Shown here: piece after piece, positions 1 to 11,211 of the stretch
Layout: the number at the start of each line of letters is the position of its first letter
Numbering within the stretch: position 1 is the stretch's first letter
NCBI GenBank assembly: GCA_007376405.1
Contig: VMGD01000008.1
Span: 1-47,366, forward strand
From: Microgenomates group bacterium Gr01-1014_7
GTDB lineage: Bacteria; Patescibacteriota; Microgenomatia; Daviesbacterales; UBA10151
Direction: 5' to 3'
DNA: 47,366 nt
The notes under the pieces: model-generated
Told to the model about the DNA's origin: nothing
Seen by the model: the letters and a program-made list of their open reading frames with translations, nothing else
Databases searched by the model: none
Translations under genes and position numbers: made by a program

Positions 1-49
1 ATATCGGCATAGAATAGTGCATAATAGCTGATCCCGACAATCTTAATAA

Positions 50-94
50 GGTGACATTTCTAATGAAATCAGGGGTGACGTTTCTAAAGTAATC
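50..94. repeat. Two 21-bp direct repeats (50-70 and 74-94), reminiscent of terminal multiple repeats of an IS21-like element
   Basis: ggtgacAtttctaaTgAaatc vs ggtgacGtttctaaAgTaatc, 18/21 identical, 24-bp period. Confidence 0.5.
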
Positions 95-114
95 TAAGAT
101 TTCTAACTTCCCTC

Positions 115-143
115 TTGACGAAGTATAGGACTTGTGGTAAATT
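115..143 (+). promoter_or_regulatory. Putative sigma70-type promoter of the rpoBC operon
   Basis: TTGACG (115-120), 17-bp spacer, TAAATT (138-143). Confidence 0.65.
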
Positions 144-170
144 GTCTTTAGTTTAATAAAAAAGACGAAG

Positions 171-220
171 GCGTACGCATGAGTACGCTTGCTTTTGTTG
201 ATTCCGAGAAGGAACGGAGT
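171..220 (+). promoter_or_regulatory. rpoB leader with two hairpins, the first followed by a T-rich tract
   Basis: GCGTAC-gcatga-GTACGC then ttgctttt; ATTCCG-agaaggaa-CGGAGT. Confidence 0.5.
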
Positions 221-242
221 CGGATATATAGGCCATCTACTA

Positions 243-3200
243 ATGTCACAAACTAAATCAACTCAAGAAAATCAGCGTAAAAGATGGAGTAGCGCCCCAA
301 CTCTGGTCCCTCAATTAAATCTAATCCAAATTCAGCTTGATTCATACAACTGGTTTCTTAAAGAAGGAATTAAGGAAGTCCTTAAAGAGATTTCTCCTGT
401 TGAAGACTTCACAGGAAAAAACTGGACCCTCACTCTGGGGTCCTTTTATTTTGGCAAACCAAAATATAGCGCCGAGCAAGCCAAGGAAAAGGGTGTAACT
501 TTTGATGCTCCGTTAAAAATAGAGGCTATTTTAATTAATAAACAAACCGGAAAAAGAAGCAAACAGGATGTATTTTTAGGAGATATCCCTCAAATGACCG
601 AGAAAGGCACGTTTATTATCAACGGGGTGGAAAGAGTGATTATTAATCAACTGGTGCGCTCTCCGGGAGTTTTTTTTCAGGCAATAGATGATCCGATTAC
701 CGGAAAAAGACTGTATTCGGCAGAAATCCGTCCATATCGGGGTTCCTGGCTTGAGTTCTCGGTTTCAAGAACAGGTATTTTAACAGCTAAAATTGACAGA
801 AGAAGAAAATTTGCCGCCGCCACCTTTTTGCGGGCTTTGGGTTTTTCCGAAACTCAGGAGATTACTGATCTTTTTGCCGACATTGAGGGAGGTAAAGATT
901 TCATTGATGCCAGTTTGGCCAAAGACCCAACTGTAAACTCTGAAGAAGCTTTGCTGGAAATTTTCAGAAAAATGCGTCCGGGGGACCCTGTGGTTTTGGA
1001 TAATGCCAAAGCGCTGCTTGAGGGAATGTTTTTTAACTCCAGACGCTACAATTTAACCAAAGTTGGCCGCTTTAAAATCAATAAAAGATTGGGGCTGGAT
1101 CTGGCCAACACGGAGGAAAATTGGATCCTAACCAAAACCGATATTATTGCCACCTTAAAATATCTGATTAAATTAAGTAGAGGCGAGGGCAAGCTAGATG
1201 ATATTGATCATTTGGCAAACAGAAGGGTGAGATGTGCAGGGGAGTTGGTACAACAAAATGCCTTCAGGATTGGTGTTTTAAGACTGGAACGGATTATCAA
1301 AGAAAGAATGAGCTTGACTGCTGCCGACCAAGAAGTCATCCCCGGTGGGTTAATCAATGCCAAGCCGGTGATTGCAGCTATCAATGAATTTTTCCGTTCA
1401 TCTCAGCTATCGAGTATTTTGGATCAGGTAAATCCTTTGTCAGAACTTGATCATTTAAGAAGATTGTCGGTCATGGGAGCAGGAGGAATTACCAGAGATC
1501 GGGCCTCATTTTCAGTTAGAGATATTAATCATTCTCAGTACGGCAGGATTGATCCGATCAGAAGCCCTGAAGGGCAAAATATCGGACTGGTGACTTATCT
1601 TGCGCTTTATGCCCGTATTAACGAATACGGCTTTTTGGAAACACCATACAGAAAAGTAATGCAACAAAGGGGTAAGCCAAAAATTACCGATGAAATTATT
1701 TATCTTTCTGCGGATGATGAAGAAGATTATTATATTACCGAAGCAACAGTGTCGGTAGATGATAAAGGCAATATTCTGGACGAGCGGGTACCAACCCGTT
1801 TCCAAGGTAGTTTTTATGAAGGCAAAACTTCGGAGATAAACTTAATTGATATATCCCCCCAACAGATTTTTGGTACTTCAGCATCCCTTATTCCATTTTT
1901 GGCCCATGATGATGCCAACAGGGCTTTGATGGGTACTCAGATGCAGTGTCAGGCAGTGCCTCTTCTTATTCCTGCCTCCCCTGTTGTAGGGACAGGAATG
2001 GAGAAAGTGGTGGCAGATAACATGGGAAGGGTGATCAGGGCGCCAAGTGATGGGGTAGTGGCCTATGTGGACGGTAAAAAGCTGATTCTAAAATCAGGCA
2101 GAAATGAATATAAATATGAAATCAAAAAGTTTGTCCATACACCTCAGGGCACTTGTTATTCTCAAAAGCCGGTGGTAAATCTGGGCAGCAAAGTAAAAAC
2201 GGGCGATCTTTTAATAGATGGAGCTGCTACCCAACAAGGGGAGCTGGCGCTGGGCCAAAATCTTTTAATTGCCTATATGAGCTTTGAAGGATTAGGTTAT
2301 GAGGACGCTATTGTTATTTCCGATAGATTAGTTAAAGAAGATCTTTTGACCTCAATTCATATTGAAGAGTACGAGGTGGACGTGGTTGAAACCAAACTTG
2401 GTCCGGAGGAGTTAACTCGTGATATCCCCAATGTGTCCGAGGATGCGCTGAGTAATCTGGATGAACAGGGATTGGTTCGGATAGGCGCAGAGGTTTCACC
2501 AAATGATATTCTGGTTGGAAAGGTTCAGCCAAAAGGTGAAACAGAGCTGACTGCCGAAGAAAGACTTCTCCGCGCTATTTTTGGAGAAAAGGCAAAAGAA
2601 GTCAGAGATACTTCCCTGCGCGTGCCGCATGGGGAGCGGGGAACAGTCATTGGTGTGCAGATTCTATCAAGAGAAGAAGGGGATGAGCTGGATACCGGAA
2701 CTTTAATGAGAATTAAAATTAAAGTGGCACAAATTAGAAAAGTAACTGAAGGAGATAAGCTGGCAGGCAGACATGGCAATAAGGGAGTTATTTCCAGAGT
2801 AGTTCCTGCTTCTGATATGCCGCATCTGGAAGACGGCACCCCGGTTGATATTATTATCTCTCCCCTGTCGGTTTTATCCAGGATGAATTTGGGTCAGCTT
2901 TTGGAAACTCACTGGGGTTTTGCCGCATCAAAGTTGGGTTATAAAATTGCCGCTCCTGTTTTTGAAAAACTGCCTGAAGAGAAACTGGTGGACGAGCTTA
3001 AAAAAGCAGGTCTTCCGGCAGATGGAAAAGTTAGACTGATTGATGGAAGATCAGGAGAGAGTTTTGATAGAACTATTGTGGTTGGTAAAAACTACATTTT
3101 GAAGCTAATTCACATGGTTGAGGAAAAAATCCATGCCCGCTCAACCGGTCCCTATTCTCTGGTTACTCAACAGCCCTTGGGTGGAAAAGCTCAAATGGGA

Positions 3201-3536
3201 GGTCAAAGGCTGGGGGAGATGGAAGTTTGGGCTCTGGAGGCATACGGCGCAGCCAATATTTTACAGGAAATGCTGACCATCAAATCCGATGATGTGGTTG
3301 GTCGGGCAAAGGCGTTTGAAGCAATTGTTAAAGGGATTGATATTCCTCAAGCTTTGATCCCGGAATCTTTTAAAGTTTTGGTTAAGGAACTTCAAGCTTT
3401 GGGGCTCTCTGTTGATACTTTAGGGGCAAAGATAATTCAGGCTCCGGAAGTGGAAGAAAAACCTCAGGTGAAGGAAGAAGTGGCGCAAATGGAGCAAGTT
3501 TTGGAGATGCAGCCGATTGAGGAGGAGACTTCGTGA
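243..3536 (+). CDS. rpoB: DNA-directed RNA polymerase subunit beta
   Basis: ORF-track protein; motifs GRIDPIRSPEGQNIGL, GDKLAGRHGNKGV; MSQTKSTQ start at 243 more plausible than 189. Confidence 0.97.
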   Translation: MSQTKSTQENQRKRWSSAPTLVPQLNLIQIQLDSYNWFLKEGIKEVLKEISPVEDFTGKNWTLTLGSFYFGKPKYSAEQAKEKGVTFDAPLKIEAILINKQTGKRSKQDVFLGDIPQMTEKGTFIINGVERVIINQLVRSPGVFFQAIDDPITGKRLYSAEIRPYRGSWLEFSVSRTGILTAKIDRRRKFAAATFLRALGFSETQEITDLFADIEGGKDFIDASLAKDPTVNSEEALLEIFRKMRPGDPVVLDNAKALLEGMFFNSRRYNLTKVGRFKINKRLGLDLANTEENWILTKTDIIATLKYLIKLSRGEGKLDDIDHLANRRVRCAGELVQQNAFRIGVLRLERIIKERMSLTAADQEVIPGGLINAKPVIAAINEFFRSSQLSSILDQVNPLSELDHLRRLSVMGAGGITRDRASFSVRDINHSQYGRIDPIRSPEGQNIGLVTYLALYARINEYGFLETPYRKVMQQRGKPKITDEIIYLSADDEEDYYITEATVSVDDKGNILDERVPTRFQGSFYEGKTSEINLIDISPQQIFGTSASLIPFLAHDDANRALMGTQMQCQAVPLLIPASPVVGTGMEKVVADNMGRVIRAPSDGVVAYVDGKKLILKSGRNEYKYEIKKFVHTPQGTCYSQKPVVNLGSKVKTGDLLIDGAATQQGELALGQNLLIAYMSFEGLGYEDAIVISDRLVKEDLLTSIHIEEYEVDVVETKLGPEELTRDIPNVSEDALSNLDEQGLVRIGAEVSPNDILVGKVQPKGETELTAEERLLRAIFGEKAKEVRDTSLRVPHGERGTVIGVQILSREEGDELDTGTLMRIKIKVAQIRKVTEGDKLAGRHGNKGVISRVVPASDMPHLEDGTPVDIIISPLSVLSRMNLGQLLETHWGFAASKLGYKIAAPVFEKLPEEKLVDELKKAGLPADGKVRLIDGRSGESFDRTIVVGKNYILKLIHMVEEKIHARSTGPYSLVTQQPLGGKAQMGGQRLGEMEVWALEAYGAANILQEMLTIKSDDVVGRAKAFEAIVKGIDIPQALIPESFKVLVKELQALGLSVDTLGAKIIQAPEVEEKPQVKEEVAQMEQVLEMQPIEEETS

Positions 3537-6500
3537 ACGACCTATTAGATTTTGAAAGCTTAAAATTAACTGTGGCCAGCCCGGAGCAAATCCGCAGCTG
3601 GTCTTTTGGCGAGGTAACAAAGCCGGAAACCATCAATTATAGAACCCTCAAAGCGGAAAAAGACGGACTTTTTTCAGAAAATATTTTTGGTCCAACCAAA
3701 GATTATGAATGTTACTGCGGAAAGTACAAAAGAATCAGGTTTAGGGGAGTGATTTGTGATAAATGCGGGGTGGAAGTGACTCAAAGTAAAGTAAGGCGTG
3801 AGCGAATGGGTCATATAACCCTTGCTTCTCCTGTTGCCCACTCCTGGTTTGTCAAAGGCGCTCCATCCAAGCTATCTTTAATTTTAGATATCCCTCCAAA
3901 AAGCCTGGAGGCGGTGGTTTATTTTGCTTCTTATTTGATAATCGGCGTTGATTCGGATGGAAAATCTACTGCTTTGGAAAAGCTGGAGAAAGATTTGCAA
4001 GCTAAGATTGAAGAGAGCAAAGTAGCGCTCAATAAAAACATTAAGGGTTTAGAGGCCAGCTTGAAAAAAGATCTGGCAGATCTAAAAAAGAAAATGGACA
4101 AGGAAAAATTTGAGCTGGAAAGACAGGAACTGGAACTTAAAAGCAGGCACGAAGCTCAAAAATTAAGAGACAATCTGGCAGTTGAAATTGGCCAGCTGGA
4201 AGGGATTTTTAAAGCTATTTCAGATCTGGTTAAAAGCGTTGCCCAAAGTAAGCTATTATCGGAGGAAGAATATTACAAGCTGGCAGAATATGGAGTGTCC
4301 GATTTTGTCAGTTTGGGAATGGGTGCTGAGGCAATTTTGGAGGTTTTACAAAAACTTGATTTGGATAAAATGGCAGCTAACTTGCGTGACGAAGTCAGAA
4401 AATCCACCGGCCAAAAACATATCAAAGCTACTAAGAGGCTTCGAATAATAGAAGGGATGCGCTCGTCAGGCATTGCCCCGGAGTGGCTGATTATGCGGGT
4501 TTTACCGGTTTTGCCTCCTGACCTTCGGCCAATGGTACAGCTGCCGGGGGGCAGGTTTGCCACATCCGATTTAAATGATTTATACAGAAGAGTGATCAAT
4601 AGGAATAATCGTTTAAACAGGCTGATTAATTTGGGAGCGCCGGAGATTATTTTGCGAAATGAAAAAAGAATGCTACAGGAGGCAGTTGACTCACTGATAG
4701 ATGCAACATCCCGAACATCCAGAAGAGGCGGTCTGGCCACCACCCATGTTCTAAGATCATTATCAGATATGCTGCGGGGAAAACAGGGCAGGTTTAGACA
4801 AAACCTGCTGGGTAAAAGAGTTGATTATTCGGGAAGATCAGTGATTGTGGTTGGGCCAAAGCTTAGACTTGATCAGGTAGGATTGCCAAAGGAAATGGCT
4901 TTGGAGATGTTTAAACCCTTTGTTTTGCGGGAGATGATCGGAAGAGGCTTGGCCTTAAATGTAAAGGGCGCAAAAAATGTGCTGGAAACAAGACCGGCTG
5001 AGGTTTGGGATATTCTGGAGGAAATTATCGAAGGCCATCCGATCCTGATAAACCGGGCCCCAACTCTTCACAGGTTGGGCATTCAGGCATTTTTCCCGAT
5101 TCTGGTTGACGGAAATGCCATTCAAATCCATCCTTGTATTTGTGCCGGCTTTAATGCCGATTTTGACGGGGATCAGATGGCAGTTCATGTGCCACTATCC
5201 CAAAAAGCTCAGGATGAGGCAAAAAGTTTGATGATGGCCAGAGAGAATATTTTTGGTCCGGCTAATGCTCAGCCAATCACCGTCCCCAACCGGGAAATGG
5301 CCTTGGGTTGCTACTATTTAACCTGCCTTGAGGAAACCCAAGGGAATCTTAAATTTTTTACCTCGGAAGAAGATGCAATTAGAGCATATCAGCTTGCTAA
5401 AATCAGTCTCAGACAAAAAATTCAAGTAAGAGTAAATGAGCACAGCTCTTCTACGAATAAAGAAAATATTGAAACATCTGTGGGCAGGATAATTTTTAAT
5501 ACTGTCCTTCCTCAACAAATGAGATTTTTAAACGCAATCATAAAAGGAGTAACAATCCGGGATATTATTTTGAAAGCCACCCAAACTTTAAGTGAAGAAG
5601 CTGTTTCCGAGCTTATTGATAATATCAAGGGTATTGGTTTTTGGGCGGCAACCATTGCCGGGGTATCGATATCTATTTTTGATGCCAAAATTGTTCCGGA
5701 TAAGCAAAAATACCTGGACGAAGCGGAAAAAGAGATTCAAAAAATTGAAGGTAATGTGGCTAAGGGTTTGATAACGCCGCAGGAAAAATCTCAGCTTGCG
5801 CAAATGGTTTGGATTAAAACCACCGAGGATTTGGCAGCTGCCACCTGGGAGTTTCTGGGGCAGGATAATCCAATCAGAATGATGGTTGAGGCCGGAGCCA
5901 GAGGTTCCAGAGATCAGGCCAAACAACTCTCAGCCATGAGAGGTTTGTCAACCGACCCGACAGGAAAGATTGTGGAGCTGCCAACAAAATCAAATTACAG
6001 ACAGGGTCTATCGGTTTTTGAATATTTTACCTCGGCCCGGGGTGCCAGAAAAGGTGTGGCTGATAAAGCTTTGAAAACAGCAGATGCCGGGTATCTAACC
6101 AGAAGATTGGTAGATGTGGCCCATGATGTTATTGTCAGAATGGAAGATTGCAGAACAAAGCAGGGCTTGGAGTATGATATTTCAAAGAGTAGTTTCGCCG
6201 GTGCCAGAGAAAAGCTTTTGGGCAGGATGGTGGCAGGCAGTATTACCGAACCGGGCAGCCGTAAAGTGTTGGTTAAGATTGGGGCGGTTTTGGCTGAAGA
6301 TATTATCTCAAGTCTTCTTAAAGCAAACGTGGCAGTAGTTTTGGCCCGCTCCCCCTTAACTTGTGAGGCAAAATACGGAATTTGCAGTAGCTGTTACGGC
6401 TTTGATTTAACCACCAGAGAGCTGGTTAAAATCGGCACACCTGTCGGGGTAGTGGCTGCCCAAGCCATAGGCGAACCCGGAACACAACTGACCATGAGAA

Positions 6501-7240
6501 CATTTCACACAGGAGGAATAGTTGGTTTGGATATAACTCAGGGTTTGCCAAGGGTGGAAGAGCTTTTTGAAACAAGAACTCCCAAAATTGTGGCTCCAAT
6601 GGTTGAGATTGCCGGTAAAGTTTCTATACTGGAGACGGAAATGGGAGTAAGAGTAAGGGTACGCACCACTCAAAAACCGCATGATGAAAGGGAGTATATT
6701 ATTCCGGTAACTGCTACCCTGTTGGTTGAAGAAGGACAATTAATAGAGGCCGGGAAAGTTTTGGCCACAGGACATGCGGATGTTAAAGAAACTTTGCGCA
6801 TCCAAGGTTTGAGAGCGGCTCAAAGGTATATTGTAGATGAGGTAAGAACTGTTTATGAATCACAAGGCGTGCCTATTAATGAAAAACATTTTGAAGTGAT
6901 TGTCAGAAAAATGTCCGATAAGGTCAGAATAGAATCTCAAGGCGATACCAATCTTTTGCCCGGTGAAATTATTGATAAACTTAAATTTGAAGTAGAAAAT
7001 AAACGGGTTTTGGCAGGAGGTGGAGAACCGGCTACAGCAGAGGTGGTCATTTTGGGTATTACCAGAGCCAGTTTGCAAACAGAAAGCTTCCTGTCGGCTG
7101 CCTCATTCCAGGAAACAACCTCGGTACTGTCTGATGCGGCCATAGCCGGTAAAGTTGACAGACTAATCGGCCTTAAGGAAAATGTTATAATTGGACGCTT
7201 AATACCAACCAGCCCAGAACGGGCAAAAGTTGAAGTTTAA
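3533..7240 (+). CDS. rpoC: DNA-directed RNA polymerase subunit beta'
   Basis: [16 protein letters not shown] catalytic motif, N-terminal [15 protein letters not shown] zinc ribbon; GTGA overlap with rpoB stop. Confidence 0.97.
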   Translation: MNDLLDFESLKLTVASPEQIRSWSFGEVTKPETINYRTLKAEKDGLFSENIFGPTKDYECYCGKYKRIRFRGVICDKCGVEVTQSKVRRERMGHITLASPVAHSWFVKGAPSKLSLILDIPPKSLEAVVYFASYLIIGVDSDGKSTALEKLEKDLQAKIEESKVALNKNIKGLEASLKKDLADLKKKMDKEKFELERQELELKSRHEAQKLRDNLAVEIGQLEGIFKAISDLVKSVAQSKLLSEEEYYKLAEYGVSDFVSLGMGAEAILEVLQKLDLDKMAANLRDEVRKSTGQKHIKATKRLRIIEGMRSSGIAPEWLIMRVLPVLPPDLRPMVQLPGGRFATSDLNDLYRRVINRNNRLNRLINLGAPEIILRNEKRMLQEAVDSLIDATSRTSRRGGLATTHVLRSLSDMLRGKQGRFRQNLLGKRVDYSGRSVIVVGPKLRLDQVGLPKEMALEMFKPFVLREMIGRGLALNVKGAKNVLETRPAEVWDILEEIIEGHPILINRAPTLHRLGIQAFFPILVDGNAIQIHPCICAGFNADFDGDQMAVHVPLSQKAQDEAKSLMMARENIFGPANAQPITVPNREMALGCYYLTCLEETQGNLKFFTSEEDAIRAYQLAKISLRQKIQVRVNEHSSSTNKENIETSVGRIIFNTVLPQQMRFLNAIIKGVTIRDIILKATQTLSEEAVSELIDNIKGIGFWAATIAGVSISIFDAKIVPDKQKYLDEAEKEIQKIEGNVAKGLITPQEKSQLAQMVWIKTTEDLAAATWEFLGQDNPIRMMVEAGARGSRDQAKQLSAMRGLSTDPTGKIVELPTKSNYRQGLSVFEYFTSARGARKGVADKALKTADAGYLTRRLVDVAHDVIVRMEDCRTKQGLEYDISKSSFAGAREKLLGRMVAGSITEPGSRKVLVKIGAVLAEDIISSLLKANVAVVLARSPLTCEAKYGICSSCYGFDLTTRELVKIGTPVGVVAAQAIGEPGTQLTMRTFHTGGIVGLDITQGLPRVEELFETRTPKIVAPMVEIAGKVSILETEMGVRVRVRTTQKPHDEREYIIPVTATLLVEEGQLIEAGKVLATGHADVKETLRIQGLRAAQRYIVDEVRTVYESQGVPINEKHFEVIVRKMSDKVRIESQGDTNLLPGEIIDKLKFEVENKRVLAGGGEPATAEVVILGITRASLQTESFLSAASFQETTSVLSDAAIAGKVDRLIGLKENVIIGRLIPTSPERAKVEV

Positions 7241-7242
7241 AT

Positions 7243-7716
7243 ATGCCAACTATTAATCAACTCATCAGAAAAGGTCGAAAAAAAATTATTAAAAAAGTGA
7301 AGTCCACTCAGTTGAGACGAAATTTTAATGCCAAAGATAGAGTTTATACCCAAGTTGCCAATCCTCAAAAAAGAGGGGTAGTAACCTTAGTCAAAACCAT
7401 GACTCCAAGAAAACCTAATTCAGCTCTTCGGAAAGTGGCCAGAGTTAGATTATCTAATCGAGGTGAGGTAACAGCCTATATTCAGGGTGAAGGACACTCC
7501 CTGGCAGAACATGGGATAGTCTTGGTCAGAGGCGGCAGGGTTAAAGATTTGCCGGGAGTAAAGTATCATCTGGTCAGAGGAAAGCTTGATTTGGCAGGAG
7601 TGACAGGTAGAAAACAGGGCCGGTCAAAATACGGAACAAAGAGTGGCGGACCCGCTGCGCCGCCAAGACCGGCAACAGCTGCTCCGGCACCGGCTGCGGA
7701 GGCAGCTCCAGCATAA
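7243..7716 (+). CDS. rpsL: 30S ribosomal protein S12 with Pro/Ala-rich C-terminal tail
   Basis: [37 protein letters not shown]. Confidence 0.95.
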   Translation: MPTINQLIRKGRKKIIKKVKSTQLRRNFNAKDRVYTQVANPQKRGVVTLVKTMTPRKPNSALRKVARVRLSNRGEVTAYIQGEGHSLAEHGIVLVRGGRVKDLPGVKYHLVRGKLDLAGVTGRKQGRSKYGTKSGGPAAPPRPATAAPAPAAEAAPA

Positions 7717-7717
7717 A

Positions 7718-8194
7718 ATGCGATCTAAAAAAGCACCAAAACGACTGCTGGCCCCAGACCCGTTATACGGGTCAAGACTGCTGGCCCGCTTTATTAATAA
7801 AGTCATGAGCGACGGCAGAAAAAGCATTGCTCAAAATCTGGTTTATAAGGCTTTGGAGAATATTAAAGAAGAGGCAAAACAGGAACCGTTATCTATTTTT
7901 GAAAAGGCCATTCAAAATGTTGCCCCGAAAATGGAAGTCAGGCCGCGCCGTGTGGGAGGAGCCTCCTACCAGGTGCCGGTTGAGGTAAGAGGGGATAGAA
8001 AAGAGGCTTTGGCAATCAGATGGATTTTATCAGCGGCCAAAACAAGAGGCAATACGCAGTTTCATACTTTTGACAAAAAGCTAGCTCAAGAGCTAATAGA
8101 TGCGGCCAATAACACCGGTTCAGCCATCAAAAAAAGAGACGACATCCAAAAAACAGCCAATGCCAACCGTGCATTCAGTCATTTCCGCTGGTAA
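7718..8194 (+). CDS. rpsG: 30S ribosomal protein S7
   Basis: ATG at 7718, MRSKKAPKRLLAPDPLYGSRLLARFINKVMSDGRKS. Confidence 0.95.
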   Translation: MRSKKAPKRLLAPDPLYGSRLLARFINKVMSDGRKSIAQNLVYKALENIKEEAKQEPLSIFEKAIQNVAPKMEVRPRRVGGASYQVPVEVRGDRKEALAIRWILSAAKTRGNTQFHTFDKKLAQELIDAANNTGSAIKKRDDIQKTANANRAFSHFRW

Positions 8195-8196
8195 AT

Positions 8197-8225
8197 TTGA
8201 CTTTTAGGATCAAAAACTTTAATAT
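8197..8225 (+). promoter_or_regulatory. Promoter directly after the rpsG stop, upstream of the greA-like/fusA pair
   Basis: TTGACT (8197-8202), 17 bp, TAATAT (8220-8225). Confidence 0.6.
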
Positions 8226-8234
8226 TTACTTGGA

Positions 8235-8260
8235 CCTCCCAGATCGAGGGAGGTTTTTTA
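8235..8260 (+). terminator. Intrinsic-terminator-like hairpin directly upstream of the start codon (candidate attenuator)
   Basis: CCTCCC-agatcga-GGGAGG followed by TTTTTT; ATG at 8265. Confidence 0.75.
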
Positions 8261-8264
8261 AATC

Positions 8265-8498
8265 ATGAATATAAAGTTACTCAAGCCACAAGAAGAAAAG
8301 ATAAATATGTGGAAAGATCATTTGAGACAGCTTGAAGAACAGCTGAATCAAATCTTGCTTAAAAAAGGCCAAGCAGCTCAAGAGGGAGATTTATCTGAAA
8401 ATGCCGCCTATACCATGGCAATTGAGGATGCGGAAACTACCAGAGTCAGAATTGAAGAAATAAAAAAGATCATTAAGCAATTGGAGGTAGGGAAGTAA
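8265..8498 (+). CDS. Stand-alone GreA N-terminal coiled-coil domain protein (no C-terminal domain)
   Basis: 77 aa; [30 protein letters not shown] resembles the GreA N-terminal GDLSENAEY region. Confidence 0.75.
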   Translation: MNIKLLKPQEEKINMWKDHLRQLEEQLNQILLKKGQAAQEGDLSENAAYTMAIEDAETTRVRIEEIKKIIKQLEVGK

Positions 8499-10567
8499 TG
8501 GCTGTACAGAAGACTAAAAGAGATTTTCCATTAGACAGGATCAGAAATATTGGTATTATTGCCCACATTGATGCGGGTAAAACCACCACTACAGAGCGAA
8601 TCCTTTTTTATACCGGAAAAACTTACAAAATCGGTGATATTGATGAGGGAACCACTGTTACCGACTGGATGGATCAGGAAAGGGAGCGTGGTATCACCAT
8701 TGTTTCTGCTGCCGTCACTACTTTTTGGAAAGACACCAGAATTAATTTGATTGATACTCCTGGGCATGTTGATTTTACAGCAGAAGTGGAAAGATCGCTT
8801 CGTGTTTTAGATGGTGGAGTGATTGTTCTGGATTCCTCATCCGGGGTTCAATCTCAAACAGAAACTGTCTGGAGACAGGCCAATAAATACAAAGTCCCTT
8901 TGATAGCTTTTGCCAATAAAATGGATGTAATTGGAGCGGATTTCCTGGGAACTATCCAATCTGCCAGGGATCGCTTGGGGGCCAATGCTGTGGCCTACAA
9001 TTTGCCAATTGGCAAAGAAAATGAGTTTAAGGGGGTTGTTGACTTGTTAACTAAGAAAGCATTTATTTGGGAAGGTGATGATACAGGTGCAAAATTTATT
9101 GAGACAGAAGTACCTACCCAGATGGTTGATCAGGTAAAACAAGCAAGGGAAAAGTTAGTGGAAGAAATATCAGGAACAGATGATGTGTTAATGGAAAAAT
9201 ATTTGGGCGGGCAGGAGATAAGCGTTGATGAATTAAAGAAAGCTTTAAGAAAAGCGGTGATTGACAATAAAATCGTGCCTGTTTTGGCCGGATCATCTCT
9301 TCGCAACAAAGGTGTTCAGCCAATGCTGGACTCTGTAGTGGAATATCTGCCTTCTCCACAAGATATAGCCGAAAAAGCTGATCCCACAGCTCCCCTTGCA
9401 GCCTTGGCTTTTAAAATTCAGGTAGATCCGCATGTGGGGAAGCTAACCTTTATCAGGGTTTATTCCGGGAGTTTGAAATCCGGCTCTTATGTTTATAACT
9501 CAACTAAACAAATTAAAGAACGGGTGGGAAGACTCCTTTTGATGCATGCCAATGACAGAGAAGAAATTGATGAGGCGCTGGCCGGAGAAATTGTGGCAGC
9601 TGTTGGCTTGAAAGATACTGTGACCGGAGATACTTTGTGTGATGAAGTAGCCCCCATTATTTTGGAATCAATCAGTTTTCCCGATCCGGTTATATCTCTG
9701 GCAATTGAACCAAAAACCAAATCCGATCAGGAAAAATTAGGTTATTCCTTGCAAAGATTATCGGAAGAGGATCCAACCTTCCGGGTAAAAAGCGATCCGG
9801 AAACTGGCCAGACCATTATAGCCGGCATGGGGGAGCTGCAGCTTGAGGTTTTAGTGGACCGGATGAAAAGAGAATTTAAAGTTGAGGCCAATGTTGGCCA
9901 GCCGCAAGTTGCTTATAAAGAAACTATTACAAAACCGGCCGAAGGTGAAGGGAAATATATCCGCCAAACAGGTGGTCGTGGTCAATATGGACATTGTCTG
10001 CTCAAGATTGAACCGCTTCCCCGGGGGCAAGGAAGGGAGTTTGTATCGGAAATTGTTGGCGGAGCAATTCCCAGAGAATTTATTCCCCCAATTGAAAAAG
10101 GAGTTATCGAAAAAGAAGATACCGGGATTTTGGCAGGATATCCGGTGACCGATATCAAAGTAACTGTTTATGATGGTTCATTCCACGATGTTGATTCATC
10201 AGAAATTGCCTTTAAAATTGCAGCTTCCTTAGGCCTATCTGAGGCAGCCAAAAAAGCTGACATGATTTTACTTGAGCCTATCATGAAGGTCGAGGTAACC
10301 ACTCCGGAGGAGTTTTTAGGAGAAATTATTGGAGATTTATCTTCCAAAAGAGCTCAAATTTTATCGTCAGAGTCCCGGGGTAATGCCAGGGTGGTAATAG
10401 CACTGGTGCCTTTGGCAGAAATGCACGGATATGCCACAGCCATCCGGAGTATGTCCCAGGGCCGCGCCACTTATTATATGGAAGCAGATCATTATGAACC
10501 TGTTCCGGCAAATATCACCGCCAAAATCGTCGAATCCTCCGGATTTACAGGTAGAGTAGAAAGATAA
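8498..10567 (+). CDS. fusA: Translation elongation factor G
   Basis: [43 protein letters not shown]. Confidence 0.97.
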   Translation: MAVQKTKRDFPLDRIRNIGIIAHIDAGKTTTTERILFYTGKTYKIGDIDEGTTVTDWMDQERERGITIVSAAVTTFWKDTRINLIDTPGHVDFTAEVERSLRVLDGGVIVLDSSSGVQSQTETVWRQANKYKVPLIAFANKMDVIGADFLGTIQSARDRLGANAVAYNLPIGKENEFKGVVDLLTKKAFIWEGDDTGAKFIETEVPTQMVDQVKQAREKLVEEISGTDDVLMEKYLGGQEISVDELKKALRKAVIDNKIVPVLAGSSLRNKGVQPMLDSVVEYLPSPQDIAEKADPTAPLAALAFKIQVDPHVGKLTFIRVYSGSLKSGSYVYNSTKQIKERVGRLLLMHANDREEIDEALAGEIVAAVGLKDTVTGDTLCDEVAPIILESISFPDPVISLAIEPKTKSDQEKLGYSLQRLSEEDPTFRVKSDPETGQTIIAGMGELQLEVLVDRMKREFKVEANVGQPQVAYKETITKPAEGEGKYIRQTGGRGQYGHCLLKIEPLPRGQGREFVSEIVGGAIPREFIPPIEKGVIEKEDTGILAGYPVTDIKVTVYDGSFHDVDSSEIAFKIAASLGLSEAAKKADMILLEPIMKVEVTTPEEFLGEIIGDLSSKRAQILSSESRGNARVVIALVPLAEMHGYATAIRSMSQGRATYYMEADHYEPVPANITAKIVESSGFTGRVER

Positions 10568-10568
10568 T
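10523..10568 (+). repeat. fusA 3'-end direct repeat, copy 1
   Basis: aaaatcgtcgaatcctccgg|atttacaggtagagtagaaagataat; recurs at 11211-11230 and 11277-11302. Confidence 0.9.
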
Positions 10569-10570
10569 AT

Positions 10571-10599
10571 TTGCACTGTTTGATAAGATGTGGTAGTAT
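10571..10599 (+). promoter_or_regulatory. Promoter of a short leader or sRNA
   Basis: TTGCAC, 17 bp, TAGTAT. Confidence 0.55.
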
Positions 10600-10615
10600 T
10601 TAAATACTTAAACCT

Positions 10616-10650
10616 CCTGCGACACCGAAAGGTCTTCGCAGGATTTTTTT
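10616..10650 (+). terminator. Intrinsic terminator hairpin with GNRA-type loop
   Basis: CCTGCGA-c-ACC-GAAA-GGT-ct-TCGCAGG then a TTTTTTT. Confidence 0.8.
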
Positions 10651-10663
10651 ATCTCCAAGCTGG

Positions 10664-10669
10664 TATAAT
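10664..10669 (+). promoter_or_regulatory. Extended -10 positioned for leaderless initiation
   Basis: TGgTATAAT, 8 nt before ATG 10678. Confidence 0.6.
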
Positions 10670-10677
10670 TAAGTCCC

Positions 10678-11211
10678 ATGAAGAAACAACGTTGTTTTAT
10701 TCTGATAGACGGAAGTAATTTTTACTTTAAGCTGAAGGATATAAAACTTCACAATTTACTTGCATTCGATTTTTCAGGCTTTGCGCAACTCCTAAGCAGA
10801 AAATATACTATTGCTAATGCTGTATATTATGTTGGTGCAGTAAGAACAGACGGAACAAAAAGATCCCATGAAATGTATAGAAATCAACGCAAGTTACTTT
10901 CCAATTTAAAAAAGCACAAGTTTAGATATTCTTTAGGTTACCTTTTAAAATCTGGTGGCAAAATTCATGAAAAAGGTGTGGATGTAAATATGGCTGTTGA
11001 TATTTTGGTAGCTGCTTATGAGAATTTATGTGATCATATAATTTTGGTTTCTTCTGATACTGATCTTTTACCGGCAATTAAGAAGGTTAGAGAAAAAGGT
11101 AAAACAGTTGAATATATTGGTTTTTCTCATCAAGCCAGTTTGGCTATGGTAGCAAATTGTTTTGTTTCGAGACTACTAACAAAGGAGGATTTAGAACCAT
11201 TTTTAAAATGA
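10678..11211 (+). CDS. NYN domain (LabA/DUF88-like) protein, putative RNase
   Basis: LIDGSNFYFKL, EKGVDVNMAVDILVAA, LVSSDTDLLPAIKKVREKGKTV. Confidence 0.85.
   Translation: MKKQRCFILIDGSNFYFKLKDIKLHNLLAFDFSGFAQLLSRKYTIANAVYYVGAVRTDGTKRSHEMYRNQRKLLSNLKKHKFRYSLGYLLKSGGKIHEKGVDVNMAVDILVAAYENLCDHIILVSSDTDLLPAIKKVREKGKTVEYIGFSHQASLAMVANCFVSRLLTKEDLEPFLK

Noticed and set aside
2525-2839. Long minus-strand ORFs antisense to rpoB/rpoC (e.g. 2525-2839, 4273-4743, 5588-5926)
   Set aside because: Shadow ORFs opposite strongly conserved genes; translations look compositionally random with no recognisable domains.
7620-7716. Pro/Ala-rich tail of S12 and other low-complexity r-protein tails (L3, L23, L6, S13)
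   Set aside because: Notable but common disordered extensions; no evidence of specific function.
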